Shown: piece by piece, positions 25,565-34,660 of the stretch
Position numbering within the stretch: position 1 is the stretch's first letter
Layout of the letters: every line of letters starts with the position of its first letter
From: an uncultured Eubacteriales bacterium
Lineage (GTDB): Bacteria > Bacillota > Clostridia > Oscillospirales > UBA644
Direction of reading: 5' to 3'
DNA length: 64,000 nt
NCBI GenBank assembly: GCA_934501435.1
Contig: CAKSTW010000001.1
Location: 265,231-329,230, forward strand
The notes under the pieces: generated by a model
Databases searched by the model: none
Seen by the model: the letters and a program-made list of their open reading frames with translations, nothing else
Told to the model about the DNA's origin: nothing
Program-made: the position numbers and the translations under genes

Positions 25565-25737
25565 TCGACAGCAGCACTCCGCAAGAAACTTGCGACAGTC
25601 ACGCAGATGTTATCTTCGTGCCCAACGATCTCTTCCTCAAATAAGAGAAGGTTTCGGCAGCTGCACCTTTCGAAAAGCCTCGGTGACGTTTGAGCGTCTC
25701 CGCTTTTTTACTCTTTGCGAGCCGCGCCTCTATCTGT
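25565..25737 (-). ncRNA. Lysine riboswitch (L-box)
   Basis: Reading the minus strand, the conserved L-box elements occur in order: AGATAGAGGCGCGGCTCGCA, AAGAGTA, the AAGGTGCAGCTGCCGAA block, TTGGGCAC, and finally CTGTCGCAAG...GGAGTGCTGCTGTCG. Their order and spacing match the lysC-leader aptamer of Firmicutes. A terminator lies downstream and a consensus promoter upstream. It controls the ABC transporter at 23078-25465 and identifies lysine as the likely substrate. Confidence 0.9.
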
Positions 25738-25771
25738 TCAATGATTCGACGTATTCTGTTTTATGCCACTG

Positions 25772-25799
25772 ATTATACCATAAAAAAACCATTTGTCAA
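25772..25799 (-). promoter_or_regulatory. Promoter of the L-box/lysine transporter transcript
   Basis: On the minus strand TTGACA (25799-25794) and TATAAT (25777-25772) have a 16-base spacer. The -35 element overlaps the last codons of dgt. Confidence 0.88.
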
Positions 25800-27046
25800 T
25801 AGTTTTTTTGTGACATTTCGGTGAAATCGCAATCCGAGAAGTAAGAACGGTACTCGATTGCGTTTCCCCTGTCGGGAAAGAGTTTCGAATACAAATCCAC
25901 GAAATAATCGTCGGTCATACTTGCGATATAGTCTGCAACTATCTTGTGGGGTTCGCTGCTGCGGTAATCGCATTTTTCGCCGTCGTAATAACGCGTATTG
26001 TTTTCAACGAACTTTATATGATGTTTGAATATTACCGAAGTTTTATCGCCCGAAAGAAGCATATCGAGAAGTTTATAGTAAACGTCCCTGAACATCGGAG
26101 CGATTATCTGATCGTAAGCCTCGTTGACATCTCTTTTTCTGTATATTTTTTCATAGTTTTCCTTTTTCGCTATTTTCAGGTCTTCATATACGGTCGGGCT
26201 CATAGAAATATAATTTTTGCCGTAACTGTTTTCAACTATATTTATTATCAGATTGTTTATTATCGCCGAATTTTCCGTTCCTATTTCTTCGGTGGTAAAA
26301 ACGGTGTTTTCGTCGATGATCTTTGCGATTCTCGCGTCCTGGCGGTCTTTTCCGAGGTACGCTATGATATCGCAGATACGGACGACGCACCCCTCTAAAG
26401 TCGACGGAACGAGTCCCCGCACGGCGGAATCTCCGGATTTGTCGCAGTTTTCGACGTCCTTATCGAGGATATCAAAGGATATCTTTCCTCTCGGTTCGTA
26501 TTTCTGACATTCGAACTCCCCGTTATGGCAGAGGATCCCGTCAAGAGTCTGCAGGGTTATGTTTCTTCTGTAAATTGTGTCAAGAACCCTTACGCTGTGA
26601 ACGTTGTGATTGAAATACTCCCCTATTTCGTCATTTATTATCTTGCTTAAAAATCTTTCTCCGGCGTGGCCGAAGGGAGGGTGCCCTATATCGTGCCCGA
26701 GGGATATCGCCTCAATAAGATCGAGGTTGAGCCCCAGAAGGGAGCCGATATTGCGGGCAATACGGGAAACGAGCTGAACGTGAAGCGCGCGCCGCGTTAT
26801 ATCGTCGTTATGATAAAACGAAAACACTTGCGTTTTATCGGCATACCTGTTATATAACGGAAAATAAAGTATCTTTTCGGTATCGCGGCAGAAAGTCGGA
26901 CGCAGAAGGGTCGCTCTGTCGCGGGACATATCCCGCCTTTCGGCGTTTTCGTCCCTGAATTTATAGGGATTTTCAACACCGCGGAGTCTGTCCTCTTTTA
27001 TCCGTTCTTCGGTTTCTTTACTGAGTTTTCCGTAACTTAAAGTCAT
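25796..27046 (-). CDS. dgt: dGTPase-like HD-domain triphosphohydrolase
   Basis: 416 residues. The family hydrolyses dNTPs to deoxynucleoside and triphosphate. The N-terminal YKFRDENAERRDMSRDRATLLRP, HVQLVSRIARNIG, and the metal-binding LGHDIGHPPFGHAGERFL with a later Asp in RICDIIAYLGKDRQD are typical. No strong promoter was seen; it follows a small membrane-protein gene after a 25-base gap. Whether dGTP is the actual substrate is uncertain, as with most non-enteric homologues. Confidence 0.9.
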   Translation of the reverse strand: MTLSYGKLSKETEERIKEDRLRGVENPYKFRDENAERRDMSRDRATLLRPTFCRDTEKILYFPLYNRYADKTQVFSFYHNDDITRRALHVQLVSRIARNIGSLLGLNLDLIEAISLGHDIGHPPFGHAGERFLSKIINDEIGEYFNHNVHSVRVLDTIYRRNITLQTLDGILCHNGEFECQKYEPRGKISFDILDKDVENCDKSGDSAVRGLVPSTLEGCVVRICDIIAYLGKDRQDARIAKIIDENTVFTTEEIGTENSAIINNLIINIVENSYGKNYISMSPTVYEDLKIAKKENYEKIYRKRDVNEAYDQIIAPMFRDVYYKLLDMLLSGDKTSVIFKHHIKFVENNTRYYDGEKCDYRSSEPHKIVADYIASMTDDYFVDLYSKLFPDRGNAIEYRSYFSDCDFTEMSQKNY

Positions 27047-27071
27047 AGTCTCCCTCCCGACGTCCCGCCGG

Positions 27072-27395
27072 TTATTTATCGTCCTTTTTCTGAGAGGACA
27101 CTCTTTCGTAAAGTTTCGTTATACTGCTCCAACCGCCCTGAGCGACGAGAGAGACGACGAAGCCGCCGAAAAAAGCGCCGAGAATACAAAAGAATGTTAT
27201 TTCCGCGCCCGTATAAAGGCTGTAAGCGATATAAGAAGCAACCGTAAAAACCAGCGACAGGACAAGGACCTGGAGTTGGGTCGGTATCTTTTTGAAAAAC
27301 GGAATATCCTTAGTCGCTTCCGTCACGGCAGAGACCGCAAACGCAAGCAGAGAAACGATAAATCCGCATTTTGCCGCTATATCCGGAATATTCAT
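27072..27395 (-). CDS. Small membrane protein of unknown function
   Basis: About 107 residues with three hydrophobic segments (CGFIVSLLAFAVSAV, VLVLSLVFTVASYIAYSL and FFCILGAFFGGFVVSLVA) and a lysine-rich C terminus (SSQKKDDK). The topology resembles small holin-like proteins, but no phage genes are near, so I would not call it a holin. The ATG at 27395 is chosen; a GTG 12 codons upstream is possible, and neither has a strong ribosome site. Confidence 0.6.
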   Translation of the reverse strand: MNIPDIAAKCGFIVSLLAFAVSAVTEATKDIPFFKKIPTQLQVLVLSLVFTVASYIAYSLYTGAEITFFCILGAFFGGFVVSLVAQGGWSSITKLYERVSSQKKDDK

Positions 27396-27458
27396 ATAAC
27401 TACCGCACCGTCTTTCCGTGTCATACGACACATTACATACTATGCGGCGGACATAAAA

Positions 27459-27737
27459 TCAATTACCGTCTTCGGTCACGACATGAAGTTTCGGGTTCAG
27501 TTTTTCGACGTCCTCAAAGATAGAGCGGTAAATTTCGGCGTATTCACCGAGATTTTTTTCCATTTCTCCGTAATTGACTATTTTCACGGTCGTTTCGTCG
27601 TTGATGTTCAGAAGTTCGTCGAAAAGAGAATCCATATTATTTTTGTATCTCTCCGAAAAAGATAGTTCTTCTTTGAACATCGTGTGCGCGGCTTTCATCG
27701 TTTTCATCAGGTTTCCGTCAAGCAAAACTTCTTTCAT
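27459..27737 (-). CDS. Barstar family protein (barnase-inhibitor fold)
   Basis: 92 residues, usual barstar size. MKEVLLDGNLMKTMKAAHTM followed by FKEELSFSERYKNNMDSLFD and a C-terminal TVKIVNYGEM matches the barstar pattern (helix with Tyr-x-Asn-Asn-x-Asp). The ATG at 27737 has AAAGGAG upstream; the frame to 27773 overlaps the CBS gene without one. No barnase-type RNase is encoded nearby, so it may inhibit a nuclease encoded elsewhere or have another role. It lies 11 bases after the CBS-domain gene. Confidence 0.78.
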   Translation of the reverse strand: MKEVLLDGNLMKTMKAAHTMFKEELSFSERYKNNMDSLFDELLNINDETTVKIVNYGEMEKNLGEYAEIYRSIFEDVEKLNPKLHVVTEDGN

Positions 27738-27748
27738 TGCGTTCTCCT

Positions 27749-28447
27749 TTACTGTAATCCGATAATATCCCAATGCGAAATAATGGCTTCGAGCCTTTCC
27801 GACGGAGAACCCGTCCTTGTAAGAAAGACCATCTTCACCTTTTCGTTTTTGTTTATACCGTCCTCGAAAATATCTATAACCTCCGAAAGCCTTGCGGTAA
27901 CAGGCTTAAAAACGAAACGCTCGCCGTGATTTCTGTCTATGCGGATAAGTTCGTATATATCGGAAAACTTTGTATTTCCGTCTATTTTATCCTCATAATT
28001 TCTGAGAAAAAACTCAAACGCGGTATGTTCCGAAAAAACGCCGACGACCCGACCTTTCGAAAGAACGGGGACGTGGACATATCCGAATTTTTGCATAAGA
28101 CGCATCGTGTCCCTTACGTTGCCGTCGCTCTCCGCATAAAATACGTCTTCCGCCGGAACAGCGAATTTTATGCAGAGTTCGGGGTTTCTGACCCTGTCGG
28201 TCACAACTTCAAGAAAAGAGATAAGGGCGTCGTCGGGAAGGACGGCATTCCTTCCGTTTATCTTTATGTTGTGCTGCAGCAGATTTCTGACTTCGCGGCA
28301 ACATTTTATCCCGGAAGAAAGATCCCCGAAATCGCGCTGCCTTTCAAGAAAAGAAACGGGAGAACCCTCGAATTCGCCCTCATACGCAAGCGTTATTGCC
28401 GCTTCGAGAGCCTTGTATTTTTCAATAAATATTTCAGTTTTATCCAT
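27749..28447 (-). CDS. CBS-domain protein
   Basis: 232 residues. An N-terminal helical part (residues 1-80, ERQRDFGDLSSGIKCCREVRNLLQHN) precedes two CBS repeats. The first contains VPAEDVFYAESDGNVRDTMRLM and VPVLSKGRVVGVFSE; the second is about residues 155-232. CBS pairs bind adenine nucleotides. The N-terminal RNLLQHN recalls the HEPN-like or DUF4145-like (EVRNxLxH) motif. It is the first gene of a unit with the barstar-like gene. Confidence 0.8.
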   Translation of the reverse strand: MDKTEIFIEKYKALEAAITLAYEGEFEGSPVSFLERQRDFGDLSSGIKCCREVRNLLQHNIKINGRNAVLPDDALISFLEVVTDRVRNPELCIKFAVPAEDVFYAESDGNVRDTMRLMQKFGYVHVPVLSKGRVVGVFSEHTAFEFFLRNYEDKIDGNTKFSDIYELIRIDRNHGERFVFKPVTARLSEVIDIFEDGINKNEKVKMVFLTRTGSPSERLEAIISHWDIIGLQ

Positions 28448-28478
28448 CGGACGGAGCCTTTCGCGGTTTTATATGTAT

Positions 28479-28507
28479 ATTTTACCATATTTTGCCGTAT
28501 TTAGCAA
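28479..28507 (-). promoter_or_regulatory. Promoter of the CBS/barstar unit
   Basis: On the minus strand TTGCTA (28507-28502) and TAAAAT (28484-28479) have a 17-base spacer, about 30 bases upstream of the CBS gene. Confidence 0.7.
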
Positions 28508-28587
28508 GTATTTTATCTCAAAAAAAGGATAAGTCCTAAAAATTGAACTTCTGCACCCGAAAACAATCAAACTTTTTTCAAATTTTA

Positions 28588-28616
28588 TTGATTTTTTGAA
28601 ATATTTGTGCTATAAT
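28588..28616 (+). promoter_or_regulatory. Promoter of metG
   Basis: TTGATT (28588-28593), a 17-base spacer and an extended -10 TGCTATAAT (TATAAT 28611-28616), 33 bases upstream of metG. The leader is too short for a T-box. Confidence 0.8.
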
Positions 28617-28649
28617 AGTCCCGAATATAAGTAATGTGGAGATGTCTTT

Positions 28650-30557
28650 ATGAAAGAAAAAGAAAAATTCTATATAACGACGGCTATTGCCTACGCCTCT
28701 CAGAAGCCTCACATAGGAAACACATACGAGGTCATTTTCACCGACGCGATAGCCCGTTTCAAGAAACTTGCCGGCTACGACGTATTTTTTCTTACCGGAA
28801 CCGACGAGCACGGTCAGAAGATAGAAGAATGCGCGAAGAAAAAGGGCGTTTCGCCGCAGGAATACGTCGACGGAGTTTCGGGAGAGATCAAAAGAATATG
28901 GAAACTCGTCGGAGCGGATTTCGATAAATTCATAAGAACGACCGACGACTATCACGTCAGGGCTGTCGAACGCATCTTCAAAAAGCTCTACGATTCGGGA
29001 GACATCTACAAAAGCGAATACGAGGGGCTTTACTGCGTGCCGTGCGAATCGTTTTTCACCGAGACACAGGCTCCCGACGGGATATGCCCCGACTGCGGCA
29101 GACCGCTTAAGAAGACCAAGGAAGAAACGTATTTCTTCAGAATGTCTAAATATCAGGACAGGCTGATGAAATATATCGAAGAGCACCCCGACTTTATCGT
29201 TCCCGAATCCCGCAAAAAGGAAATGGTGAACAACTTTTTGAAACCCGGACTTCAGGATCTCTGCGTTTCCCGTTCCTCTTTCAAGTGGGGAGTTCCCGTA
29301 ACTTTTGACGACAAACACGTAATTTACGTCTGGATAGACGCTCTTTCCAATTATATAACGGCGCTCGGTTACGACGTTGACGAAAAGAGCGATCTTTATA
29401 AAAAATACTGGCCTGCAGACGTCCATATTATCGGTAAAGACATTCTCCGTTTCCATACCATCTACTGGCCGATAATCCTTATGGCACTCGGCGAACCGCT
29501 CCCGAAACAGGTTTTCGGACACCCCTGGTTCAACTTCGGCGCGGACAAGATGAGCAAATCGAAAGGCAACGTCATTTACGCCGACGACCTTGTCGATATG
29601 TTCGGCGTTGACGGGCTCCGCTACTACGCGCTTGCCGAAATGCCTTACGCCAACGACGGCAGTATCACCTACGAGGCGATAATAGACAAATACAATACCG
29701 ACCTTGCAAACAATCTCGGCAATCTTGTCAGCAGAACGCTTGCAATGACGAGAAAATATTTCGGCGGTATAATTCCCGAAGATAAATGTCCCGACGCCGC
29801 AGACGACGAACTCAAAAATCTTGCGGTCGAGACATACAGAAAAGCGTTTGACGAGATGTCTACCTATCATTGCGCCGACTCTCTCGCAACGATCTTCAGG
29901 CTTTTCAGAAGAGCAAATAAATATATTGACGAGACGACCCCGTGGGTCCTCGCAAAAGACGAAACGAAAAAAGACCGACTTGCAAGCGTCATCTACAATC
30001 TTTCCGAAACGATACGCTTCGGCGCTGTCCTCCTGCAGCCCTATATTCCCGAAACCGCAAAGAAAATACTTGAGGCTCTCGGAACGGACAAGACCGACTT
30101 CGCGTCCCTCGAAAGGTTCGGAATCCTTGAAAGCGGAAGAGAGATAAAACCGCTCGAAAATCTTTTCGAAAGAATAGACGGCGAAAAACTGCTTGCAGAA
30201 ATCGAAGCGAAGAAAAAGCCGACCGTTCCCGAAACACCGAAAATTTCGATCGACGACTTTATGAAAACAGAACTCCGCACCGCCCTTATATACGATTGCG
30301 TTCCCGTCGAAAAATCCGATAAACTCCTGAAAATTCAGGTAGACCTCGGTTACGAAAAGAGACAGATCGTTTCCGGAATCGCAAAATTCTACAAACCCGA
30401 AGACCTTATCGGCAAAAAAGTCGTAATAGTCTCAAATCTCGCTCCCGCAAAGATAAGAGGCGTCGAGAGCAACGGTATGCTCCTTGCATCGGGAGAGGAT
30501 GAAGTAAGAGTTGTTTTCCTGTCCGACGACACTCCCCTCGGACAGAGAGTAAGATAG
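28650..30557 (+). CDS. metG: Methionyl-tRNA synthetase
   Basis: 635 residues. Class I synthetase. The HIGH motif is HIGNTYEVIFTDA near residue 21, and KMSKS is DKMSKSKGN near residue 297. The zinc knuckle has CVPCESFF and CPDCGRPL. The C terminus (from about residue 530, DDFMKTELRTALIYDCVPV to IRGVESNGMLLASGE) is the EMAP-II/Trbp111-like tRNA-binding dimer domain. GGAG lies upstream of the ATG. It probably leads a long plus-strand unit with HPr, uvrC, a WYL regulator and dus. Confidence 0.97.
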   Translation: MKEKEKFYITTAIAYASQKPHIGNTYEVIFTDAIARFKKLAGYDVFFLTGTDEHGQKIEECAKKKGVSPQEYVDGVSGEIKRIWKLVGADFDKFIRTTDDYHVRAVERIFKKLYDSGDIYKSEYEGLYCVPCESFFTETQAPDGICPDCGRPLKKTKEETYFFRMSKYQDRLMKYIEEHPDFIVPESRKKEMVNNFLKPGLQDLCVSRSSFKWGVPVTFDDKHVIYVWIDALSNYITALGYDVDEKSDLYKKYWPADVHIIGKDILRFHTIYWPIILMALGEPLPKQVFGHPWFNFGADKMSKSKGNVIYADDLVDMFGVDGLRYYALAEMPYANDGSITYEAIIDKYNTDLANNLGNLVSRTLAMTRKYFGGIIPEDKCPDAADDELKNLAVETYRKAFDEMSTYHCADSLATIFRLFRRANKYIDETTPWVLAKDETKKDRLASVIYNLSETIRFGAVLLQPYIPETAKKILEALGTDKTDFASLERFGILESGREIKPLENLFERIDGEKLLAEIEAKKKPTVPETPKISIDDFMKTELRTALIYDCVPVEKSDKLLKIQVDLGYEKRQIVSGIAKFYKPEDLIGKKVVIVSNLAPAKIRGVESNGMLLASGEDEVRVVFLSDDTPLGQRVR

Positions 30558-30582
30558 ACAGATAAAAGAAAGAGGATAAAAA

Positions 30583-30855
30583 ATGATCAGCAAGAACGTA
30601 ACCGTCACTAATCCGGTCGGGCTTCACGCCAGACCCGCGACCTTTTTTATCAAAAAGGCAAACGAGTACAGATCTTCCGTATGGATCGAAAACGACTCCA
30701 GAAGAGTAAACGCCAAGAGCCTTCTGGGAATCCTTTCCCTCGGAATAGTAAGCGGAACAGAGATCACGATAGTTGCCGACGGTCCTGATGAAAACGACGC
30801 CGTCGCAGGTCTTGAGGCACTCTTAAAAGAACTCAACGAGACCGACCGCGGTTAA
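30583..30855 (+). CDS. HPr family phosphocarrier protein
   Basis: 90 residues. The phospho-acceptor His lies in NPVGLHARPATFFIKKA, and a regulatory Ser46-type site lies in VNAKSLLGILSLGI. With both sites present it can serve sugar phosphotransfer and HPr kinase signalling, unlike Crh, which lacks the His. AAAGAGG lies upstream. It sits one base before uvrC, an arrangement that suggests a constitutive or secondary HPr rather than the ptsHI copy. Confidence 0.92.
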   Translation: MISKNVTVTNPVGLHARPATFFIKKANEYRSSVWIENDSRRVNAKSLLGILSLGIVSGTEITIVADGPDENDAVAGLEALLKELNETDRG

Positions 30856-30856
30856 A

Positions 30857-32674
30857 ATGGAGAGAAACGATCTGTTAAAAAAGGCTCTTAATCTGCCGGA
30901 AAAGCCGGGAGTTTACACTTATTACGACAAAAACGGCAAGGTTATCTACGTAGGTAAGGCGAAAAACCTCAAAAACCGGGTAACGACATATTTCCAGAGC
31001 GGCAGGAACGCAAAGACCGAAAAACTGATGAAGACAGCCGCAAACTTCGAAATAATCGTTACCGAAACGGAATTACAGGCTCTCCTTACCGAATGCAGCC
31101 TTATAAAACAGCACAATCCTTTTTTCAATATAAAGTTAAAGGACAGCAAGGGCTATCCGTACATCAGAGTAAAAAAAACCGCGGCAGGGCCTTCCGTCGA
31201 AATATCACACACCAGAAAGCCCGACGGCGGTAAATTATTCGGTCCTTACGCATTCAGACACCACGCGACGCTCCTATGCGAACTTCTGAAAAGAACTTTC
31301 AGGCTTGCGGACTGCGCCTCAAAAAAGATCGTCCCGAAAAAAGTATGTCTCGAATATCATATCGGAAGATGCTCGGGATTCTGCGAAAATAAAGTCCCCG
31401 ACAGGAGAATTGACGAGATTTATTCGGAGATATGCTCGATTCTCGACGGCAGGACCGACGAGATATGCGAAAAAACAAAAAAAGAGATGCTTGAAGCCGC
31501 CGACAGACTTGATTTTGAGACGGCGGCGATTCTTCGGGATAAGGCGGAGGCTCTTGAGACCGTAAAAAAAAGACAGAAACCTCTTGTCGTAAGGAACACG
31601 AACGCAGACTATATCGCCTGCGTCGAAAGCGAAGAAGTCGGGGTGTCTCTCGACGAACCAGTCTACTGCGTTTTTATGCTCAGAATAAGAAACGGGTATA
31701 TCGTCGGCGAAAGATGCGATATTTTCGAGATAAGCGTCGCCGAGAACACCGACGCGCTCATGAGTGATTATATTTCACGCTATTACGCGGAAACCGAGGA
31801 TATGCCGAAATATATCTACTGTTCCCTGCCCTTTACCGATATGCCGCTGCTTAATGACTGGCTCGGCGGCAAAATAAAAACGGCAAGGCTCGAGCAGGAC
31901 AAAGCCATTCTAGAAACGGCAAAGAAAAACTGTCGCGAAAGAATTCTCCAGCACGCGGGAAAAGCCTACAAGGCGGAAAGAGACCTTTCGTCGTTCCGCG
32001 AATTTACGGGAATTTCTTCGGCTGACAATATGGAAGTTTACGATATCTCGCATATAGCGGGCGAAAACGTGGTCTGCGGAATGATAGCCTGCGTAAACGG
32101 TAAAACCGAAAAAAGCAGATATAAAAGGTTCAAAATCGAGAAACGTTACGGAAACGACGACACCGCATATATGAAAGAAGCGGTCAGAAGAAGACTTTCG
32201 CGTTATTTTGAGGGAGATAAAAACTTCTCGCCTCTCCCCGACGTGATAATCTGCGACGGAGGGCTCGGACAGATACACGCAGTGTCCGCCGTCGTCAGGG
32301 AATTCAACGCGCCCATAACCGTGATCGGATTAAAAAAAGACAGCCGTCATCGCACGAAATCCGTAGTTTTCGGAGACGGAAGAGAACTTTTACTCGAGAA
32401 GAATCACGACGTTTTCGCTTTTTGCGGCAATCTGCAGGAAGAAGTTCACCGTTACGCAATAGCATATCACAAAAAGCTCCGCGACGAACAGGAAAAACGT
32501 TCGGAACTCTATGAAATAGACGGAGTCGGAAAGACGCGTGCAAAAAATCTGTTTTTACATTTCAGGTCTTTCGAAAAAATCAAAAATGCAACCGTAGCGG
32601 AACTTGCCGAAGTAAGGGGAGTATCCCCCGCTCTTGCAGAAAAAATTTACGAATATTTCGAAGATAAAAGATAA
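30857..32674 (+). CDS. uvrC: Excinuclease ABC subunit C
   Basis: 605 residues, usual length. The GIY-YIG nuclease domain (PGVYTYYDKNGKVIYVGKAKNLKNRV) makes the 3' cut. The UVR domain (ADRLDFETAAILRDKAEAL) contacts UvrB. The RNase-H-like domain (MEVYDISHIAGENVVCGMIA and DVIICDGGLGQIHAV) makes the 5' cut. Two C-terminal helix-hairpin-helix motifs (IDGVGKTRAKNLF and RGVSPALAEKIYEYF) bind DNA. The ATG follows the HPr stop by one base. Confidence 0.97.
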   Translation: MERNDLLKKALNLPEKPGVYTYYDKNGKVIYVGKAKNLKNRVTTYFQSGRNAKTEKLMKTAANFEIIVTETELQALLTECSLIKQHNPFFNIKLKDSKGYPYIRVKKTAAGPSVEISHTRKPDGGKLFGPYAFRHHATLLCELLKRTFRLADCASKKIVPKKVCLEYHIGRCSGFCENKVPDRRIDEIYSEICSILDGRTDEICEKTKKEMLEAADRLDFETAAILRDKAEALETVKKRQKPLVVRNTNADYIACVESEEVGVSLDEPVYCVFMLRIRNGYIVGERCDIFEISVAENTDALMSDYISRYYAETEDMPKYIYCSLPFTDMPLLNDWLGGKIKTARLEQDKAILETAKKNCRERILQHAGKAYKAERDLSSFREFTGISSADNMEVYDISHIAGENVVCGMIACVNGKTEKSRYKRFKIEKRYGNDDTAYMKEAVRRRLSRYFEGDKNFSPLPDVIICDGGLGQIHAVSAVVREFNAPITVIGLKKDSRHRTKSVVFGDGRELLLEKNHDVFAFCGNLQEEVHRYAIAYHKKLRDEQEKRSELYEIDGVGKTRAKNLFLHFRSFEKIKNATVAELAEVRGVSPALAEKIYEYFEDKR

Positions 32675-32705
32675 ACCGACCCTTACGATACGGAGGAAGA
32701 GGAAT

Positions 32706-33668
32706 ATGGCCGAACAGCATTCGAGAAAAACAAAGATACTGTATCTGCTCGACATTTTGACAAAAATGACCGATGAAGAAAACGGGCTCACGCTCACGCA
32801 GATATTCGACAATCTGTATCTGAGAGGAATTTCGGCGGAAAGAAAGTCGATATACAGCGACATACAGGCGTTAAAACAAGCCGGTTATCAGATAAAAAAG
32901 AAAAAAAGAGGCGACGAAGTCACCTATCACATGGTAAGCGACAACCTCACCCCGTCCGACATTTATCTGCTGTCACAACTGCTGCAAACGACAGAATTTA
33001 TTCCCCATAAACAGGCAAACGAACTTGTTCTGAAACTTGCAAAACTCACAAACGTCAAAAATGAGAACCGTATACTCGGCTCAATGTTAAAATTTATAAA
33101 CAACAATAAAAACAATCTTTCGGAAAAGACTGTCAAAATATGCGAAGCAATCTTCAACGGAAAGAAAATAACATTTGCATACAAGGGGCTTAAATACAAT
33201 GTTTCCCCGCTGGTGATAACAGTAGTTGACGACACCTGTTATCTTGTTGCGGGAAGCCGCTCTTTTGACGGAAACTTCGAATTTTTCGATATTGACGAAC
33301 TCTCGGAGATCACGATAATAGACAGGAAAGCCGCCGCGCCCGGAGAGATCTCCGATAATCCCGATTTCGACCTGTCGCTTTTCGTAAGACGGAACCTCGA
33401 ACTCAGAAACGGGCAAGAGATCACGGTAAATCTCGAAATTTCCGAAGACTCGATTTTTGTATTCATGAATGAATTTGCGGAAGACCGCTTTGCGGGAAAG
33501 GCGCGCATTGAAAAGCAGGACACCACATTTCTTGTTGAAACGTCTCTCAAACTCTCGCCTGAATTTATTTCATATCTTTACAAAAACAGCGACGAGATCA
33601 AGGTCTTATCCCCCAAAAGCCTCATAAAAAAAATGGAAAGAATAGATAAACTCGCAAAACGCTTATAA
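32706..33668 (+). CDS. WYL-domain transcriptional regulator
   Basis: 320 residues. An N-terminal winged HTH (LYLLDILTKMTDEENGLTLTQ through IYSDIQALKQAGYQI) is followed by a WYL domain (KITFAYKGLKYNVSPLVITV). The WYL tryptophan is replaced: the strand reads DDTCYLVAGSRS. A C-terminal WCX-like part follows. WYL domains bind ligands or nucleic acid and often control DNA-damage or defence genes. Here it sits between uvrC and dus with GGAGGAAGAGG upstream. The longer frame from 32634 overlaps uvrC and is rejected. Confidence 0.88.
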   Translation: MAEQHSRKTKILYLLDILTKMTDEENGLTLTQIFDNLYLRGISAERKSIYSDIQALKQAGYQIKKKKRGDEVTYHMVSDNLTPSDIYLLSQLLQTTEFIPHKQANELVLKLAKLTNVKNENRILGSMLKFINNNKNNLSEKTVKICEAIFNGKKITFAYKGLKYNVSPLVITVVDDTCYLVAGSRSFDGNFEFFDIDELSEITIIDRKAAAPGEISDNPDFDLSLFVRRNLELRNGQEITVNLEISEDSIFVFMNEFAEDRFAGKARIEKQDTTFLVETSLKLSPEFISYLYKNSDEIKVLSPKSLIKKMERIDKLAKRL

Positions 33669-34627
33669 TGAAAAAAATCGACATAGAAAATAAAGTTTTT
33701 CTCGCACCGCTCGCGGGAATTTCCGACAGGGCGTTCAGAGAAATATGCGTGAGTTTCGGCGCGGATATAACCGTTTCGGAGATGATAAGCGCAAAAGGTC
33801 TTTATTACAAAGACAAAAATACCGCCCGCCTCACCTCGTCGGGAGACACGGAAAAGGGAAAATTCGGGATACAGCTTTTCGGTTCAGAACCCGACATGAT
33901 CGAATATGCCGTCAAAAAGATATCGGAACTTTCTCCCCTTTTTATAGACATAAATATGGGGTGTCCCGTACCGAAAATCGTCGGAAACCGCGAAGGCTCT
34001 TTTCTTATGACGCAGCCGAAACTCGTTTACGATATAGTAAAAAGCGCGGTAAATGCGACGGATATCCCCGTTTCGGTCAAAATGAGAGCCGGCTTTACGG
34101 GTGAAAACAGGAACGCGCCCGAAATAGCAAAAGCGGCTGAAAGCGCAGGCGCGGCGTTCGTAACGGTTCACGGAAGAACGAAAGAAATGATGTATTCGGG
34201 GAAAGCCGATCTCAGAATAATTGAGGAAGTCAAGAGTTCGGTAAATATTCCGGTTGTCGGAAACGGAGATATCTTTTCATACGAAGACGCCGTCAGAATG
34301 AAAAATGAAACGGGCTGCGACGCAGTCATGGTCGCGCGCGGCGCCTTGGGAAATCCGTTTATTTTCGATGAAATAAAGAAAAAGTCCGCGGGATTTGAAT
34401 ATGTTTCGCCGTCCGACGGTGAAAAACTCGAAACAGCCTTAAGACACCTCCGTCTTATAATAGAATATAAAGGAGAGCACGTTGCAATTCCCGAAAGCCG
34501 TAAGCACATAGCATGGTATCTTAAGGGAATGAGAAACTCGGCGGAAACCAAAAACAGAATCTTCGCAGCGACCGATTATGCGGAAATTGAAGATATTCTG
34601 AAAAACTTTTTATTAAAACAAAAATGA
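33668..34627 (+). CDS. dus: tRNA-dihydrouridine synthase
   Basis: 319 residues of the Dus TIM-barrel flavoenzyme family (DusB-like). LAPLAGISDRAFREICVSFG opens the barrel, and the catalytic Cys lies in DINMGCPVPKIVGNREGSF. Further motifs are SVKMRAGFTGEN, VHGRTKEMMYSGKADL and VVGNGDIFSYEDA with CDAVMVARGALGNPFIF. The start overlaps the WYL stop by one base (TAATG). Its TGA is followed at once by a 15-bp perfect hairpin. Confidence 0.95.
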   Translation: MKKIDIENKVFLAPLAGISDRAFREICVSFGADITVSEMISAKGLYYKDKNTARLTSSGDTEKGKFGIQLFGSEPDMIEYAVKKISELSPLFIDINMGCPVPKIVGNREGSFLMTQPKLVYDIVKSAVNATDIPVSVKMRAGFTGENRNAPEIAKAAESAGAAFVTVHGRTKEMMYSGKADLRIIEEVKSSVNIPVVGNGDIFSYEDAVRMKNETGCDAVMVARGALGNPFIFDEIKKKSAGFEYVSPSDGEKLETALRHLRLIIEYKGEHVAIPESRKHIAWYLKGMRNSAETKNRIFAATDYAEIEDILKNFLLKQK

Positions 34628-34660
34628 GGAAGAGCCTTCGGTAAAACCGAAGGCTCTTCC
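34617..34660 (-). terminator. Perfect 15-bp hairpin, terminator-like on the minus strand
   Basis: GGAAGAGCCTTCGGT (34628-34642) and its exact complement (34646-34660) flank the loop AAA. On the plus strand no T-run follows, so it is a poor terminator for dus. On the minus strand it is followed by CTCATTTTTGTTTT. It may end a minus-strand transcript from the gene-less region. Confidence 0.6.

Noticed and set aside
27072..27395. Holin call for the small membrane protein
   Set aside because: Topology is similar, but there is no lysin or phage gene nearby.
28617..28649. T-box leader for metG
   Set aside because: The leader is about 30 bases, too short for a T-box, and no TGGNACCGCG-like sequence is present.
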